Positions 30,701 through 41,162 of a DNA stretch of 64,000 bases are shown here, piece by piece. Positions within the stretch are counted from its first letter, which is position 1. Each line of letters begins with the position of its first letter. This stretch comes from Nymphaea colorata. Taxonomy: Eukaryota > Streptophyta > Magnoliopsida > Nymphaeales > Nymphaeaceae. Below the pieces are notes generated by a model. The model ran no database searches. It saw only the letters and a list, made by a program, of their open reading frames with translations, and was not told where the DNA came from. The position numbers and the translations under genes were made by a program. Location of the stretch: contig NC_045139.1 of NCBI RefSeq assembly GCF_008831285.2, positions 6,170,204 through 6,234,203 of the forward strand, written 5' to 3'.

Positions 30701-33700
30701 TTTGTGCATTAGAACTTCAAGAGGAACTTGATTTTCAATACTAGAACTGGGAATTCTATTAGCAAGATAGCAGGCAGTACCAACTGCTTCTGCCCAAAAA
30801 ACTTGAGGTACGTTCATATGCATCATAAGGGCACGGGCAATATTAAGAAGCTGTCTGTTCTTTCTTTCTGACACCCCATTTTGTTGGGGAGTCCCTGAAC
30901 ATGTAAGTTGAGGTTGTATCCCTTTTTTGTTCAGGAATTCCTCAAACTGTTGGTTCACATATTCCCCCCATTATCAGATCGAAGCTTCTTAATTTTTGCA
31001 CCATACTGAGTGTATACCAAATTGTAATAATCTTGAAAAACCTTAACAACTTCACTTTTATTTCTAAGAAAAAATATCCATGACATGCGAGATTTATCTT
31101 CGATAAAAGACACATAATACCTGTATCCCGTATTGGATTCCACAGGAGCTGGTCCCCACACGTCTGAATGTACCAAATCAAAAAAATCCGTAGATCGATC
31201 AGTGGATGTTTGAAACGGCAGCCTAGTTGACTTCGAATATTCGCAAGCATCACAAGAGTGTTCATTAATGGTGACATTAGGAACACGTATTTTCAAGCTT
31301 CTGTCTGAAATATGCCCAAGTCTTGCGTGCCACATCTGGTATTCTTGCCTCTTCTTTTCATTATTGGTGTGTACTAAGAAGCTTGACTCTGGAGTCTCCA
31401 CCATATAAAGCCCATTTTGTTCCCGTCCTCTACCAATCTCCCTCTTCGTTTCCAGATCCTGAAATATCACATTCTTGGGAGAGAAAACAGCCATACAATT
31501 GTAAGTCTTTGTCAACTTGCTAACTGACATCAAACTAGTGGAGAGATGTGGTACATAAAGAACTGAAGATGATTTATTTTCAAAAAAAGAAAATTTTCCA
31601 GTTCCATCAACTGCAATATGTGATCCGTCAGCTGAGAAGACGGATTTTTTGTTCATATGATCAATAGTGGTCAGCCTTGTCAGATCATTTGTCATCAACA
31701 ACCCATATAGATTTACTAGAATGTGTGAGGAGGGCAAGGTTGTTACCTTCAATAGAGTTGCTGACCGGTTGAGAAGAGACGAGGTTCGTTTTTGAGAATT
31801 TTTGGAAAAATTTCTCTAAGTCCTCTTTTGTAACAAAATGAGCAAGATCAACTTGAGGAGTGGTTGTTGCCTTGTCTCTTGCAGGTTTGCCGACGAGTTC
31901 CCAGCATCTTTCTCGAAGATGACCCGTTTTTTTGCAATGAGAACATTTTAGTTTGCTGCGGTTTCGTTGAAAATTTCCGCCACCACTTTGATTTTTTGAA
32001 TCGCCTTTCCATGTCTCGCCTTTCCATGTCTTGGATTCAGATCGAGCTAGACATGCCATCTTCTCTGGATTTTCTTCATATATGTCTGTGGGATTCATAA
32101 CTTTTCTTCTGGTGTCTTCTCTTTGTATTGCTTGGCAAACTTGATTATAGCTTGGCAAGGGAGTGGTCATGAGAATCTGGCTACGAAGATTCTCATAGTC
32201 AGGTCCAAGACCAGCAAGCACTTTAAATATTTTGTCTTCATCGAATCGCTTTTGATAGATCTCGGCATCGGTAGTGGCTGGTCTGTATTGGGCGAGTTCA
32301 TCATACAGGCTGCGAAGTTTGTTTAAGTAGAGGCTGGTTTGCTTACCATCTTTGGTGAGATTGGCAATGTCAAGTTGTAGCTGATAGACGCGGGCAAGGT
32401 TGTTTTGCTCGCTGTACATCTCTCTCAATGTATCCCATATTTCCTTCGCTGTTTCCTTGTATAGAAATAAACTAGATATGTGAGGTTCCATAGAATTCAT
32501 AAGCCAAGCCATTACCATATCATTCTCAGATTCCCAATCTTCATAGTTGGGATCGTTCTTTGCTGGAGGTGTGATTCGTCCACTGATATATCCTACTTTG
32601 GATCGCCCGCTTAAGAATAGACGGGCAGCTTTAGCCCAACTGAGATAATTGGTGTCGTTGAGGAGAATAGAAGTGATCTTGAGTGTCCCATGGCTCTGAT
32701 CGTGTCCTCCTTTCATACTGCTGGAATTTCCGCTAGATTGGTTACTAGACGTATCTGCCATGGCAGGAAATCACTTGATGACAGGCGATATTTAAAAACA
32801 ATGGACTACTCCTTTCCGGATTCTCAAAAAAATCCCACCGATATCAGTCCCATGAGAAGAGACGAAAAAAAACAGAGTTGCACAAATGTAAGCAGCGACT
32901 AATTCTCAAAAAAGTCATTTAACGGACTTACGCAGAAAATCCATTGTCCTCTGTTCATTTCAACGAGTGTCTGCCTCTGTTCTCAACAAATAAATCACAA
33001 TGGAAAAAAAAAAATTTCTTCAGATTTTTTTTTTTCCGTTACCGGGGACCTTGCCGACTGGTGGAGCTCCAATCAAAAACGAGAAACGAGGTTGGCAGGA
33101 GAAGATGGCAGCGAGGAAGGGTGAGATGGGCTAAATCGACATCTCTTACGATGATCTTTTAGGCGTTGCAGAGCAGACTTGATTGGATCGCCCCATTGCT
33201 GAAAAAAACTTAGAATTCCTGTTGCAGAGCAGACTTGATTGGATCGCCCCATTGCTGAAAAAAACTTAGAATTCCTTTTGCAGCGGCTCCTCACGAATCA
33301 TCTCCAAGCTCTGATACCATGTTGAGAAGTATGCAATGAGAAAAAACAGAGATTGCAAGTGAAAGAAAAACTGTAAGACAGTAATTACGTGGTTCGGCTT
33401 GAAGCCTACATCCACGAGAGAAAGGGGAACTCTTCTTCATTCTGTTTTTTTTCACACCTTTACAGCAGGGGTACACCCATTATATAGGTTTCACTTATAA
33501 GATTGAGATATGAACAGATTTTTAGGGATTAACAAGAATCTTCAGTTGCTGCCGTTAGAGATGCTCCTTGATCACGACAATCTTGGTGTGGATGATTTGA
33601 TGAGGAACACACACCAGATCAGCGTCCAATCTTCTCCCAAAAGTGGTAGATCTTCTAATATCTCTTTACGAGATTTTCGTCCCATCTCTTTGTAACTAAC

Positions 33701-36700
33701 ACACGCCATCTGACAACGTGAACGCCCAGAAGTTTCTGTACGGATTGGTGAAGAAGACTGGCAATAACCCGAGGATGTTTGGCACCGAGATAGAAGGGCA
33801 ATTGGGCGGCTATACCAGCTACGGAATGGCACAGTGCACCAGAGACCTCACCATCGACAATTGCATCCAATGCCTCAGCACAGCTATGGAAGAGATAAAA
33901 AATAGGAGTTACAGTCTAGCCCTACCCTGGCTGTTTATTTCCTCCAGCTGCTACATCAGGTATGACACGAGCCCTTTCTTTGCAATCTCAACGCCACCGG
34001 CGCCACCGCCGTCTTCAGCATCAGCATCCCAACCTCCTGCCACTGTAGAATCTCCACCAGGTGAACTTCTTGTTTCATTTCCCCACTCTCTGTTTGCTTC
34101 CTCCATTTGCTTCCTCCAGGTCGAAGCTCATCGTTGCCGCACTGCACTGTCCAGAGATGGAGCAGGGGAGCTGCTGCAGCAGGGACAAGCTTATCTTGCC
34201 CCATGCTTTTGTTGTTGCCTCCCTTTGTTCAGATCATAGATTGATAGTGGCCTTTTGAGGACATTTCAAGATACCAACAACAATAATTGCTGGAAATTAA
34301 TTAAGCTATATTTGTTTAGAAAATTTCTTCTCTTTAACGCATTCTTATGCCATTCATGCGGTACAATCATTATTTTCGATTGCTACATATTATTATCATT
34401 AATTTCTTCATTTAAATTGCCAAATTTTTTGTGAGTTCCTGGAAAATTACATTTATTTAAAAAAATTTCGTCTCAACATTCATTCTATTCCTTATAATTG
34501 CTGCGTTTAATTTTTAATCTTCCATTTTGCTATTTTAAATTGACAAACTTCTTGAGTTTCGCCAAAAAAAAGAAAAGGAAACTGACCCTGAATCAATGGA
34601 CCCTTTTCCGTCTCGAGTTTTCCAAGCAATCAAATTCTCTACTGATTTCTGTTTGACATGTTTTTATGGAGCTAGCCCAATTACTTAAGGCCAAGCTGTC
34701 ATATATAACTTGCACATAAAGAAAAATTTCTTTGACGTAAAAATCTAATTATAAAGAAAGAGGAAACTGAGGAACGGGTCAAAGCAAAACAAACTCTAAA
34801 AAGTTTGTCGATTTTCATAGGTTGAAAATTATAGTTATTGGCGGTCCTTTCTACGATCTGGAACCACGAGAAAAAAAAAAAGTTTGTCATCCATCTTTTC
34901 CCCATCTTCTCCTATCATTTTCTCACTTCCAGACATGCATACACTTGGGAAAACTGAGTATTATTAATTGAATTTTGCTTATCTCAGCTGGAAGTAAAAG
35001 TGATAACCAGAGGAAGACTGCGATTATCATTGGCATTGGCTCCACGGTAGGGATGTTTCTGATAGCAGTAGGGATCTTCATGTTGCTTTTCCGCATCCGA
35101 AAGAGGAAAGAGCTTGCCGGTGAGTTCCATTAGCCAAAAGCAAATATTCCTGATGGTGACTTTACATGAGTTTGCATGTCATCATATGTAAGCTTCATGT
35201 CCCTTCCTCTTGTGGCAGTGGATCTAAGAAGATATAGGAATGAGATGGCTTCACTTGGTAATCTCCCTGAGGATGAAAGAAACGATGAGCTACCTCAGTA
35301 CAGCCTAAAGGCAGTGCAGGTGGCCACCACCAATTTTTCAGAGGAGAATAAGCTCGGAAAAGGAGGGTTTGGCCCTGTGCATAAGGTACACTAATGAACG
35401 CTCTTTCGTTATGATCTTATGACATCTACAGATTTTAATATCTCTAGATTTTTTGTGACGTACATATGCTGCCATGCCCTTGTACCATTTTTATTTTTAA
35501 AAAATGTTATTGCCATGTTTTTTCCCTTGTACTGATATGACGTGCCACAGTTCATTAACGTCGTTGGCTGTTGTTTCCGTCCCTGTGATCAACAAATTTC
35601 CAGCACTGCCTCAAGGAAACTGGATGAACTCACAATGCCTTTGTTTTGCTTTTCTCATGTGCATACTTGTGACTTTGTCACAGCCAATTTCAAGCCAACA
35701 TTTTCTTTTATTCTACTCAGTAGCAGGGAAAGTTAAGATCTTGAAACCAAACTGTAATTTGTGATGGGAGGTACATGTATATGAGAGTATAGGAGTCCAA
35801 ATTCACCCGCATATATATGGTCATCCACCAATTCGACATACATATATTATATGCAGATATGCCTGTGTAGGTTAATTTACTCACCATACAACTCACAGTT
35901 TCGCACACCCATATGTATTTTTATATATCTTCGTCCTACTTAATTCTCATATTTCTACCTCCAAAGTTCTACGTGGTTCGAGCCCTCTTTCTTCTTTCAA
36001 AACTTACACGCTTTTTTACTCTTTTAGACTCCTGAGATTTGTTGACATATTATGTTCACTTCTTCCTTCAATGTGGTTATGCTTGTACTTATTTAATGTA
36101 CTTTAGATATTTACCTTCCAGTTTAAATCTTGTTACTTAGTCAAATTGCTCCACCTCATCAAATTATAATATTTACTGTTCACACTCAGTTCCATAAGTC
36201 AAGTCCATTCAATATTGTATAATACACACACACACGTATATCTATATTCCTCATCTGGTTCTATTTCTTACTCCAATAAGTCTAGTATTCATTCACGTAC
36301 CCATTCCAATATGATCTATAGGATTGGCCTCAATGGTTAATTTTTTAATATTGTAATATGTATAAAGTTCTAAAATTGTCTACAAATACCACGGATTGAG
36401 CCTAGTCATTCATCGGATTTCTTGTCTGCCACAAGCCGCCCATTTCCCAAACTTATAAACAACACTTTATTTCACATCTTTCAGTGCTGAATCTGCATAC
36501 AGTTTTCACGTATAACAAGTAGCCATCGCTTGGTCAAGAAAAAGTTTACCTATCAACTACAGTTACCAATCCAGGTAGGATTTCATTAAATATGCTACCT
36601 TAGCTTCAGATCCTTTATAAATAAAACTTAAGAAACATAATAATATACACGTGGAAATTAAAATCATGCACATAACCTTTGATTTTAATTCTTGGCTCGA

Positions 36701-39091
36701 CTTCCTCTAAATATTTTTTAATTGAACAATTACACTTAAGTAATATCTGCCAATCCACTAAGATGATGATTAAAATAAAATTTTAAAAGAAAATGTCATA
36801 AAACAAAGTACATAAGCCTCGCACTTTCAACTTTATTCGGTTGTTCTCAGTCGAACATATCTAGCCAAATTTATCATCTAAACCACAAAATTTGAGTATT
36901 TTACAGTCTATTTGTTTCTTGCACAAAATAATGAGTTATATATAGTGCACATAATTCCATGCAGAAACCAAATCTAATACACTGTAAATCTTTTTCATTA
37001 TCTCTCTCACACATAAATGTGTTCACCACGTAATTCATGCATGCAAGACATCGCATCACAAATTATCAGGCAAGTCTTGAGCTTCAAAGCATATCTATGT
37101 AGATTGCACAACCCTGTGGACGCAACAAATGTCGACAGAAAAGAACCAACAGAAATAGAAATGTTTGTAGTCTCGACTCTTGTGCTAGATGAGGACTATT
37201 TTTCCACTGGTTTCTGAAAAAACGTCCATGCCCACAACCCTGACAGCATCAAGGATGTACCGTCCATATATTGGTTTTCTCTAAGTTTATTCATTATCCT
37301 TTTCAGTAAGCACCCAAAATAGTGGTCGACATAAGCGGATGGTTATGTAACTCATCTTGGAGTTACTTTATTGATTTTGGGTCCAGCCCATCATGGGTGG
37401 ATCTAGATCTAAAATCCAACAAACATGCAACTCAAAAAATAAAAAGGTAGGAGGTATTTTAGAAATGTTTAACAATGAAAGCGTACCTTTTAATTTTTTC
37501 TACTTTTTTTTTATGATTTCATTTTTGTCTTTCAAAATCATTTTTTAAAACTTTTTGAGGGGTATTTGGTCATTACACACTACACACTCCAGCACTGTAC
37601 ATAATACATATAACGAGCTTGTTATCTATGTGTTCATGCAATTGTGTATAGTAATTTTAGTAAGGGTGTATCAGTAGATCCTCGATGAGTCCGACACCTC
37701 CCTCTCCCCCCACACTTTGTTTAGAAGACAATGGGTCCCAAAAACAAGGCCCTCCTGAGGTCTCGGATCCATGGAGTTGGCCGACTCCTCGCCCTGATGT
37801 CTCTTCAGATCTGGGATCCATATAGAAACAACGAATCACATATATGGTCAACTCCTCATGCATTCTGGTACATTGTATTACCAAAAAACCTGTCGTTTTC
37901 CTTATAAGAAAACATATCCATTCTCTTCTCACACACCACACACATATATAAACTATGTTCAGCTCAAATATATTCCAGGTTATAAGAAAGTTTTGTAACT
38001 AGTATACTTGGACAAAATGCTTACTAGATTTAGCTCGGAGTAGCAACCGTCTTAATTTCATCCAATTCCTCTAGTGTTCTCCCGGTTTTCAAGTCCAATT
38101 TAAAACTGAGATGATGAAGGGACCAACCCTGCTTCCGCCAGCTTTCAATTTTGAAAAGAATGCATGCTGCCGAAGGCGATATGATATCTCATTCTCTCTT
38201 TATTTCTGAACCTTCCTCCATGCAGGGTGAACTCAATGGTCGGGTTGTTGCTGTGAAAAGGCTTTCTGAAAGTTCTGGGCAGGGCTTGAATGAGTTTATG
38301 AATGAAATTATATTGATCGCAAAGCTTCAACACAAGAACTTGGTTCGACTGTTGGGTTGCTGTGTAGAGCGGGGAGAAAAGATGCTTATCTATGAATTCA
38401 TGCTCAATGGCAGTCTTGATGCGTTCTTTAATGGTGATGAATTGCTCTTCTCGTTGTCCTTTAAGACTCACAGCTTTTTAGCGAAAAGTCTCTTGTAAAG
38501 AAAGAAAAGATCAGGGTGGCCTCTGTCGCCTTTGGGTTTTTCAAAACTTTTGAATCCTTTTGGACTAGATTTCCTTGTGAACTAGATAAAAGAAAAGGAG
38601 AAACGCAAACGAAGCGGAAGGGAGGCTTTTTATCTTCCTTATGTGGCGAATCTTCATCTTTGAATTAAATTGAGATATGCTCTTAGCCTATTCGATTTGG
38701 AGAAAGAAAGGTATTTTATTTTGTCGACATTTTTCTCCTTTAAGGGCCCCTTAGTTGATCTTTCCGTTTTGGTTTTACCACATCCGATGTTGAGGGCCTT
38801 GTATATTGCTTTTGGAGTCTATTGATTCCCCTTCGCCTGTGGACATACGCGCATGCCCTTAAACCGCATATATCTGGTCCTTATAAGAACTGATGTCTGC
38901 AGCAAACTAAGCAATATCTCTGTTAAGACAGAAAAATAATTACAGAGAAATGATTGACCTACCAGCACTAGAAACCAAATAAGGATTCACATAAGCCAAT
39001 TTGATGGGTCAATTAGAACAAAATGATCTGAATGGTCTGGTCGTCGGATTCTACTTAAATCTGGACTCTTTATGTTTATTTGTTGCATGTT

Positions 39092-39151
<60 letters not shown>

Positions 39152-41162
39152 AATTTTCTGTTTTTTGTAGACCCACAGAAGCGTCAATCGTTGGACTGGG
39201 AGAAGCGATTCAATATAATTATGGGAAGTGCAAAGGGGATTATGTATCTTCATGAAGATTCCCGGCTCAACATCATTCATCGGGATCTTAAAGCAGGCAA
39301 TGTTTTATTGGATGAACAGATGACAGCAAAGATTTCTGATTTCGGAATGGCCAGAATCTTTAAAGGAGACAACAACCCAAAAGCCACCCAACGTATTGTT
39401 GGAACTCAGTACGTACTAGATTGTGCAAATTTAATGAAATATGCAATTTTCATCTTATGTCAGAGTTCTATAACATGCCAGTACACTATCGAGTTTAACC
39501 TGCGCAAACTTAGCTATTCATTGGCATCTATCTAGAATATCAACGTCCTCAGAAGTCTTGCTTTTTTGTCCTCGGAAGTCTTGATCTCCCTTAATGTATT
39601 TTCCATTCTTTTGTTTGGTAAACAGGTTAATATTTCAGTACTGAGCATATAGAAGGTTAATGAATATTTTCTAGTCAAGTTTCAGAACGGAAGGATTAAG
39701 AATGGCTAAGGACTAGGTTGTTGTTGTTGTGCATGGTTAGATCTGCAAGAGAACCTATCTGACCAGTCAGTATGAAACTAGTTCATACGAAGTATTGTCA
39801 ATTTAGGTCCGTTTGGAGAGCTTTTCCAAGAATGAGGTTATAATAACATGCGCCTGATGCACATCTCCTTGACTCCCTGGACGGCCTGAAGGTCATGGAA
39901 ATTTAGGTTAAAATTCCACTGCAATATGAGCACCTTTCAAACTGAAAAATTTAAGCATTAATATTCACCTGCATTTCTAGCATATGAGTTCTGTTGCTAA
40001 GATTTCACATAAAGAACGAGAGTCTGTCTCACTTAATTGTCTTGCACTTACAGAAAAATAAGCCATCGGCCCATCACATTCTTCGCATGGGAGACGCCAA
40101 CTGGAAATAATGCTATTACTGAAATTAGATGCACCCACCTCGCTAGAAATGGTGGAGGAACTAGGAATTCGCCTTCCATTTGAATAATTAATCAAGGAAT
40201 TTTCCGCTATAATGAGACAGCTAGATATTAACTGCTAATGCAGAAAAAAACTGCAAATAAGGAAGCGGATATATCATCAGAAACAGGGATGAACGACATT
40301 GTTGAATTATGGTTAGGAAATCAGTTATCAACTGATCAGCATATGTGCTTTTCTAACTTTTGCTTCTAAAATTCGCTTCCAAATGCAGGTCCTAAGGCCC
40401 CATCGGTAAAATTTAATTTCAATGAAGACCTAATGATCACGGGAGATTACTCAGAGAGAAATATCTTTGTATTCTGCGTATTATGTCATTTCGAGTTGCA
40501 CTGATTTGCATTTGGCTTTAACGATCTCCTCTGTGCTAATCATTTTCTCTGTGCATTCAATGTTCTGAGCAAACTCTTTTGCTTACTTTGGCAGTGGATA
40601 CATGGCTCCTGAGTATGCCATAGATGGGCAATTTTCCATCAAATCAGACGTCTACAGCTTTGGTGTACTGCTCTTAGAAATTGTCAGTGGTCAGACATAC
40701 GGTGGATTTCACTTTTCTAAAATGGGTTATAGCCTGATTGGATATGTAAGACTCTCTCTCTCTCTCTCTCTCTCTCCCTCTCTCTCTGTTTTTGTGTGTA
40801 TCATGGTATAGCTAATGGAAATTGGATTGTAGGCCTGGACTCTATGGCACAAGGGGAGTATGTCAGACTTCATAGATCCACTGCTTGGAGAATCCGCCCC
40901 AACAAGTCAAATTTTAAGATGTTTCCACATTGGCTTACTATGCGTTCAGGAGGATCCTGCAAACAGACCCACTATGTCAGCCATTATAAAGATGCTTGAA
41001 AGTGATTCGCCTATGCTTCCAGCTCCCCAACAACCCCCTCTGGCTTTCAGCAGAACCGTCAGCACTTCTAGCAATTTACAGACCACCAGCACAAATGAAT
41101 CCTCTAAAAGTGGCAGTACAAGTTCTCAAAGTTTATTGATATCAAATCCCTCCTTTAGATGA
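27755..41162 (+). CDS. CRK-B: cysteine-rich receptor-like kinase, exon 1 split by a copia element
   Basis: Without the insertion, seven exons encode 694 aa: exon 1 as 27755-28259 plus 33707-34060, then 34988-35119, 35219-35385, 38226-38433, 39171-39408, 40595-40745 and 40833-41162. The reading frame is continuous across the empty target site, and no other stop or frameshift is seen. The protein has a signal peptide, two DUF26 domains ([13 protein letters not shown] and [13 protein letters not shown]), a transmembrane helix (about 298-319), the glycine loop [10 protein letters not shown], Lys397, HRD Asp494, DFG Asp512 and MAPEYA. As assembled, the 5442-bp insertion between the DUF26 domains should abolish a normal receptor, although a shortened ectodomain fragment could be made. 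Intron 3 is 2840 bp against about 330-360 in its siblings. It is a recently disabled gene, or one allele of a segregating insertion. Confidence 0.85.
28260..28605 (-). repeat. Copia-2 3' LTR (36-bp deletion)
   Basis: This copy is identical over almost its whole length to the right LTR but lacks 36 bp after GCAGGGG. In the right copy that stretch contains CCTATATAAT (minus strand), the best TATA-box candidate of the LTR. Confidence 0.95.
28606..30958 (-). CDS. Copia-2 pol, 3' part: integrase C-terminal region, reverse transcriptase, RNase H
   Basis: An open frame of about 799 codons runs from 30958 to a stop at 28559, the last few codons running into the LTR. It begins in the integrase core just after the second catalytic Asp ([21 protein letters not shown]). 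It then has the copia reverse transcriptase with the catalytic LLVYVDD motif and RNase H with CDADWAGD and [10 protein letters not shown], ending near DILTKSLGR. It copies RNA into DNA within the element's particles. It is separated from the upstream pol frame by a one-base loss in a G run at about 30966-30971. Confidence 0.93.
30955..31752 (-). CDS. Copia-2 pol, 5' part: protease remnant and integrase
   Basis: The frame carries the region after the protease active site, the integrase zinc finger (HARLGH followed by CDAC), the first catalytic Asp in LVHSDVWGP and the second in RSDNGG, after which it stops. The first several codons of the open frame overlap gag in another frame and are probably not native. 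The DSG active site of the protease is lost at the upstream frameshift (about 31690-31700). The integrase residues visible are intact. Confidence 0.88.
   Translation of the reverse strand: MKVTTLPSSHILVNLYGLLMTNDLTRLTTIDHMNKKSVFSADGSHIAVDGTGKFSFFENKSSSVLYVPHLSTSLMSVSKLTKTYNCMAVFSPKNVIFQDLETKREIGRGREQNGLYMVETPESSFLVHTNNEKKRQEYQMWHARLGHISDRSLKIRVPNVTINEHSCDACEYSKSTRLPFQTSTDRSTDFFDLVHSDVWGPAPVESNTGYRYYVSFIEDKSRMSWIFFLRNKSEVVKVFQDYYNLVYTQYGAKIKKLRSDNGGNM
31690..32761 (-). CDS. Copia-2 gag (nucleocapsid) leading into truncated protease
   Basis: This is a 358-codon frame from an ATG at 32761 to a stop at 31685. It has the copia gag core ([19 protein letters not shown] region) and a CCHC zinc knuckle [14 protein letters not shown] (C-x2-C-x4-H-x4-C). 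The end reads IWVVDDK and then stop, where family members continue into the protease active site. About five bases appear to be missing there. In this class gag and pol form one polyprotein, so the break uncouples them. Confidence 0.9.
33165..33276. repeat. Tandem duplication, period 56 bp, in the copia-2 leader
   Basis: Two essentially identical 56-bp units starting GTTGCAGAGCAGACTTGATT begin at 33165 and 33221, between the primer-binding site and gag. Whether this is typical of the family or private to this copy cannot be told from one element. Confidence 0.9.
33308..33319 (-). other. Copia-2 primer-binding site (initiator Met-tRNA)
   Basis: On the minus strand TGGTATCAGAGC follows the LTR end CTCAACA directly. 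This is the standard copia site complementary to the 3' end of plant initiator methionine tRNA. Confidence 0.93.
33320..33701 (-). repeat. Copia-2 5' LTR (full length, 382 bp)
   Basis: It starts TGTTAG and ends CTCAACA on the minus strand. It keeps the TATA-like CCTATATAAT segment that the other LTR has lost, so any element promoter activity would come from here and point away from the second half of CRK-B exon 1. Confidence 0.95.
35723..38227. mobile_element. Unidentified 2.5-kb insertion in CRK-B intron 3
   Basis: Intron 3 of CRK-B matches its siblings only up to about 35720. It then holds about 2.5 kb of unrelated AT-rich DNA ending immediately at the exon 4 acceptor. The 6-mer GCAGGG occurs at both edges (35723-35728 and 38222-38227), as a target duplication would. 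No terminal inverted repeats, LTRs or coding domains are recognisable. The acceptor CAG overlaps the right copy of the 6-mer, so splicing may still work. Confidence 0.4.
39095..39149. repeat. (GA)n microsatellite before CRK-B exon 5
   Basis: A pure GA run of 55 bp ends about 20 bp before the exon 5 acceptor (TTTTTTGTAG at 39161-39170). CRK-E has a shorter GT/GA run at the matching place (about 59983-60023). It could influence acceptor choice. Confidence 0.95.

Larger units (their letters stand above)
28260..33701 (-). mobile_element. Copia-2: young, nearly complete Ty1/copia retrotransposon in CRK-B exon 1
   Basis: LTRs lie at 28260-28605 and 33320-33701 with TG..CA ends. A perfect 5-bp target duplication, CACGC, occupies 28255-28259 and 33702-33706. 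Within the 346 bp shared by the LTRs I count about two substitutions plus one 36-bp deletion in the left copy, so the insertion is recent. Beside the right LTR is a primer-binding site for initiator Met-tRNA. Reading leftward come gag, protease, integrase, reverse transcriptase and RNase H. Two frameshifts break the polyprotein, so this copy is probably not autonomous. The element lies antisense to CRK-B. Confidence 0.95.

Noticed and set aside
28260-33701. Copia-2 as a spliceable intron of CRK-B
   Set aside because: Its boundaries are LTR ends with a 5-bp target duplication, not GT-AG sites. Splicing between other cryptic sites would not restore the ectodomain frame in any way I can see.
36000-38100. 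A hidden gene in CRK-B intron 3
   Set aside because: Only short frames without domains are present, and none has a convincing exon chain. I keep it as an unidentified insertion.
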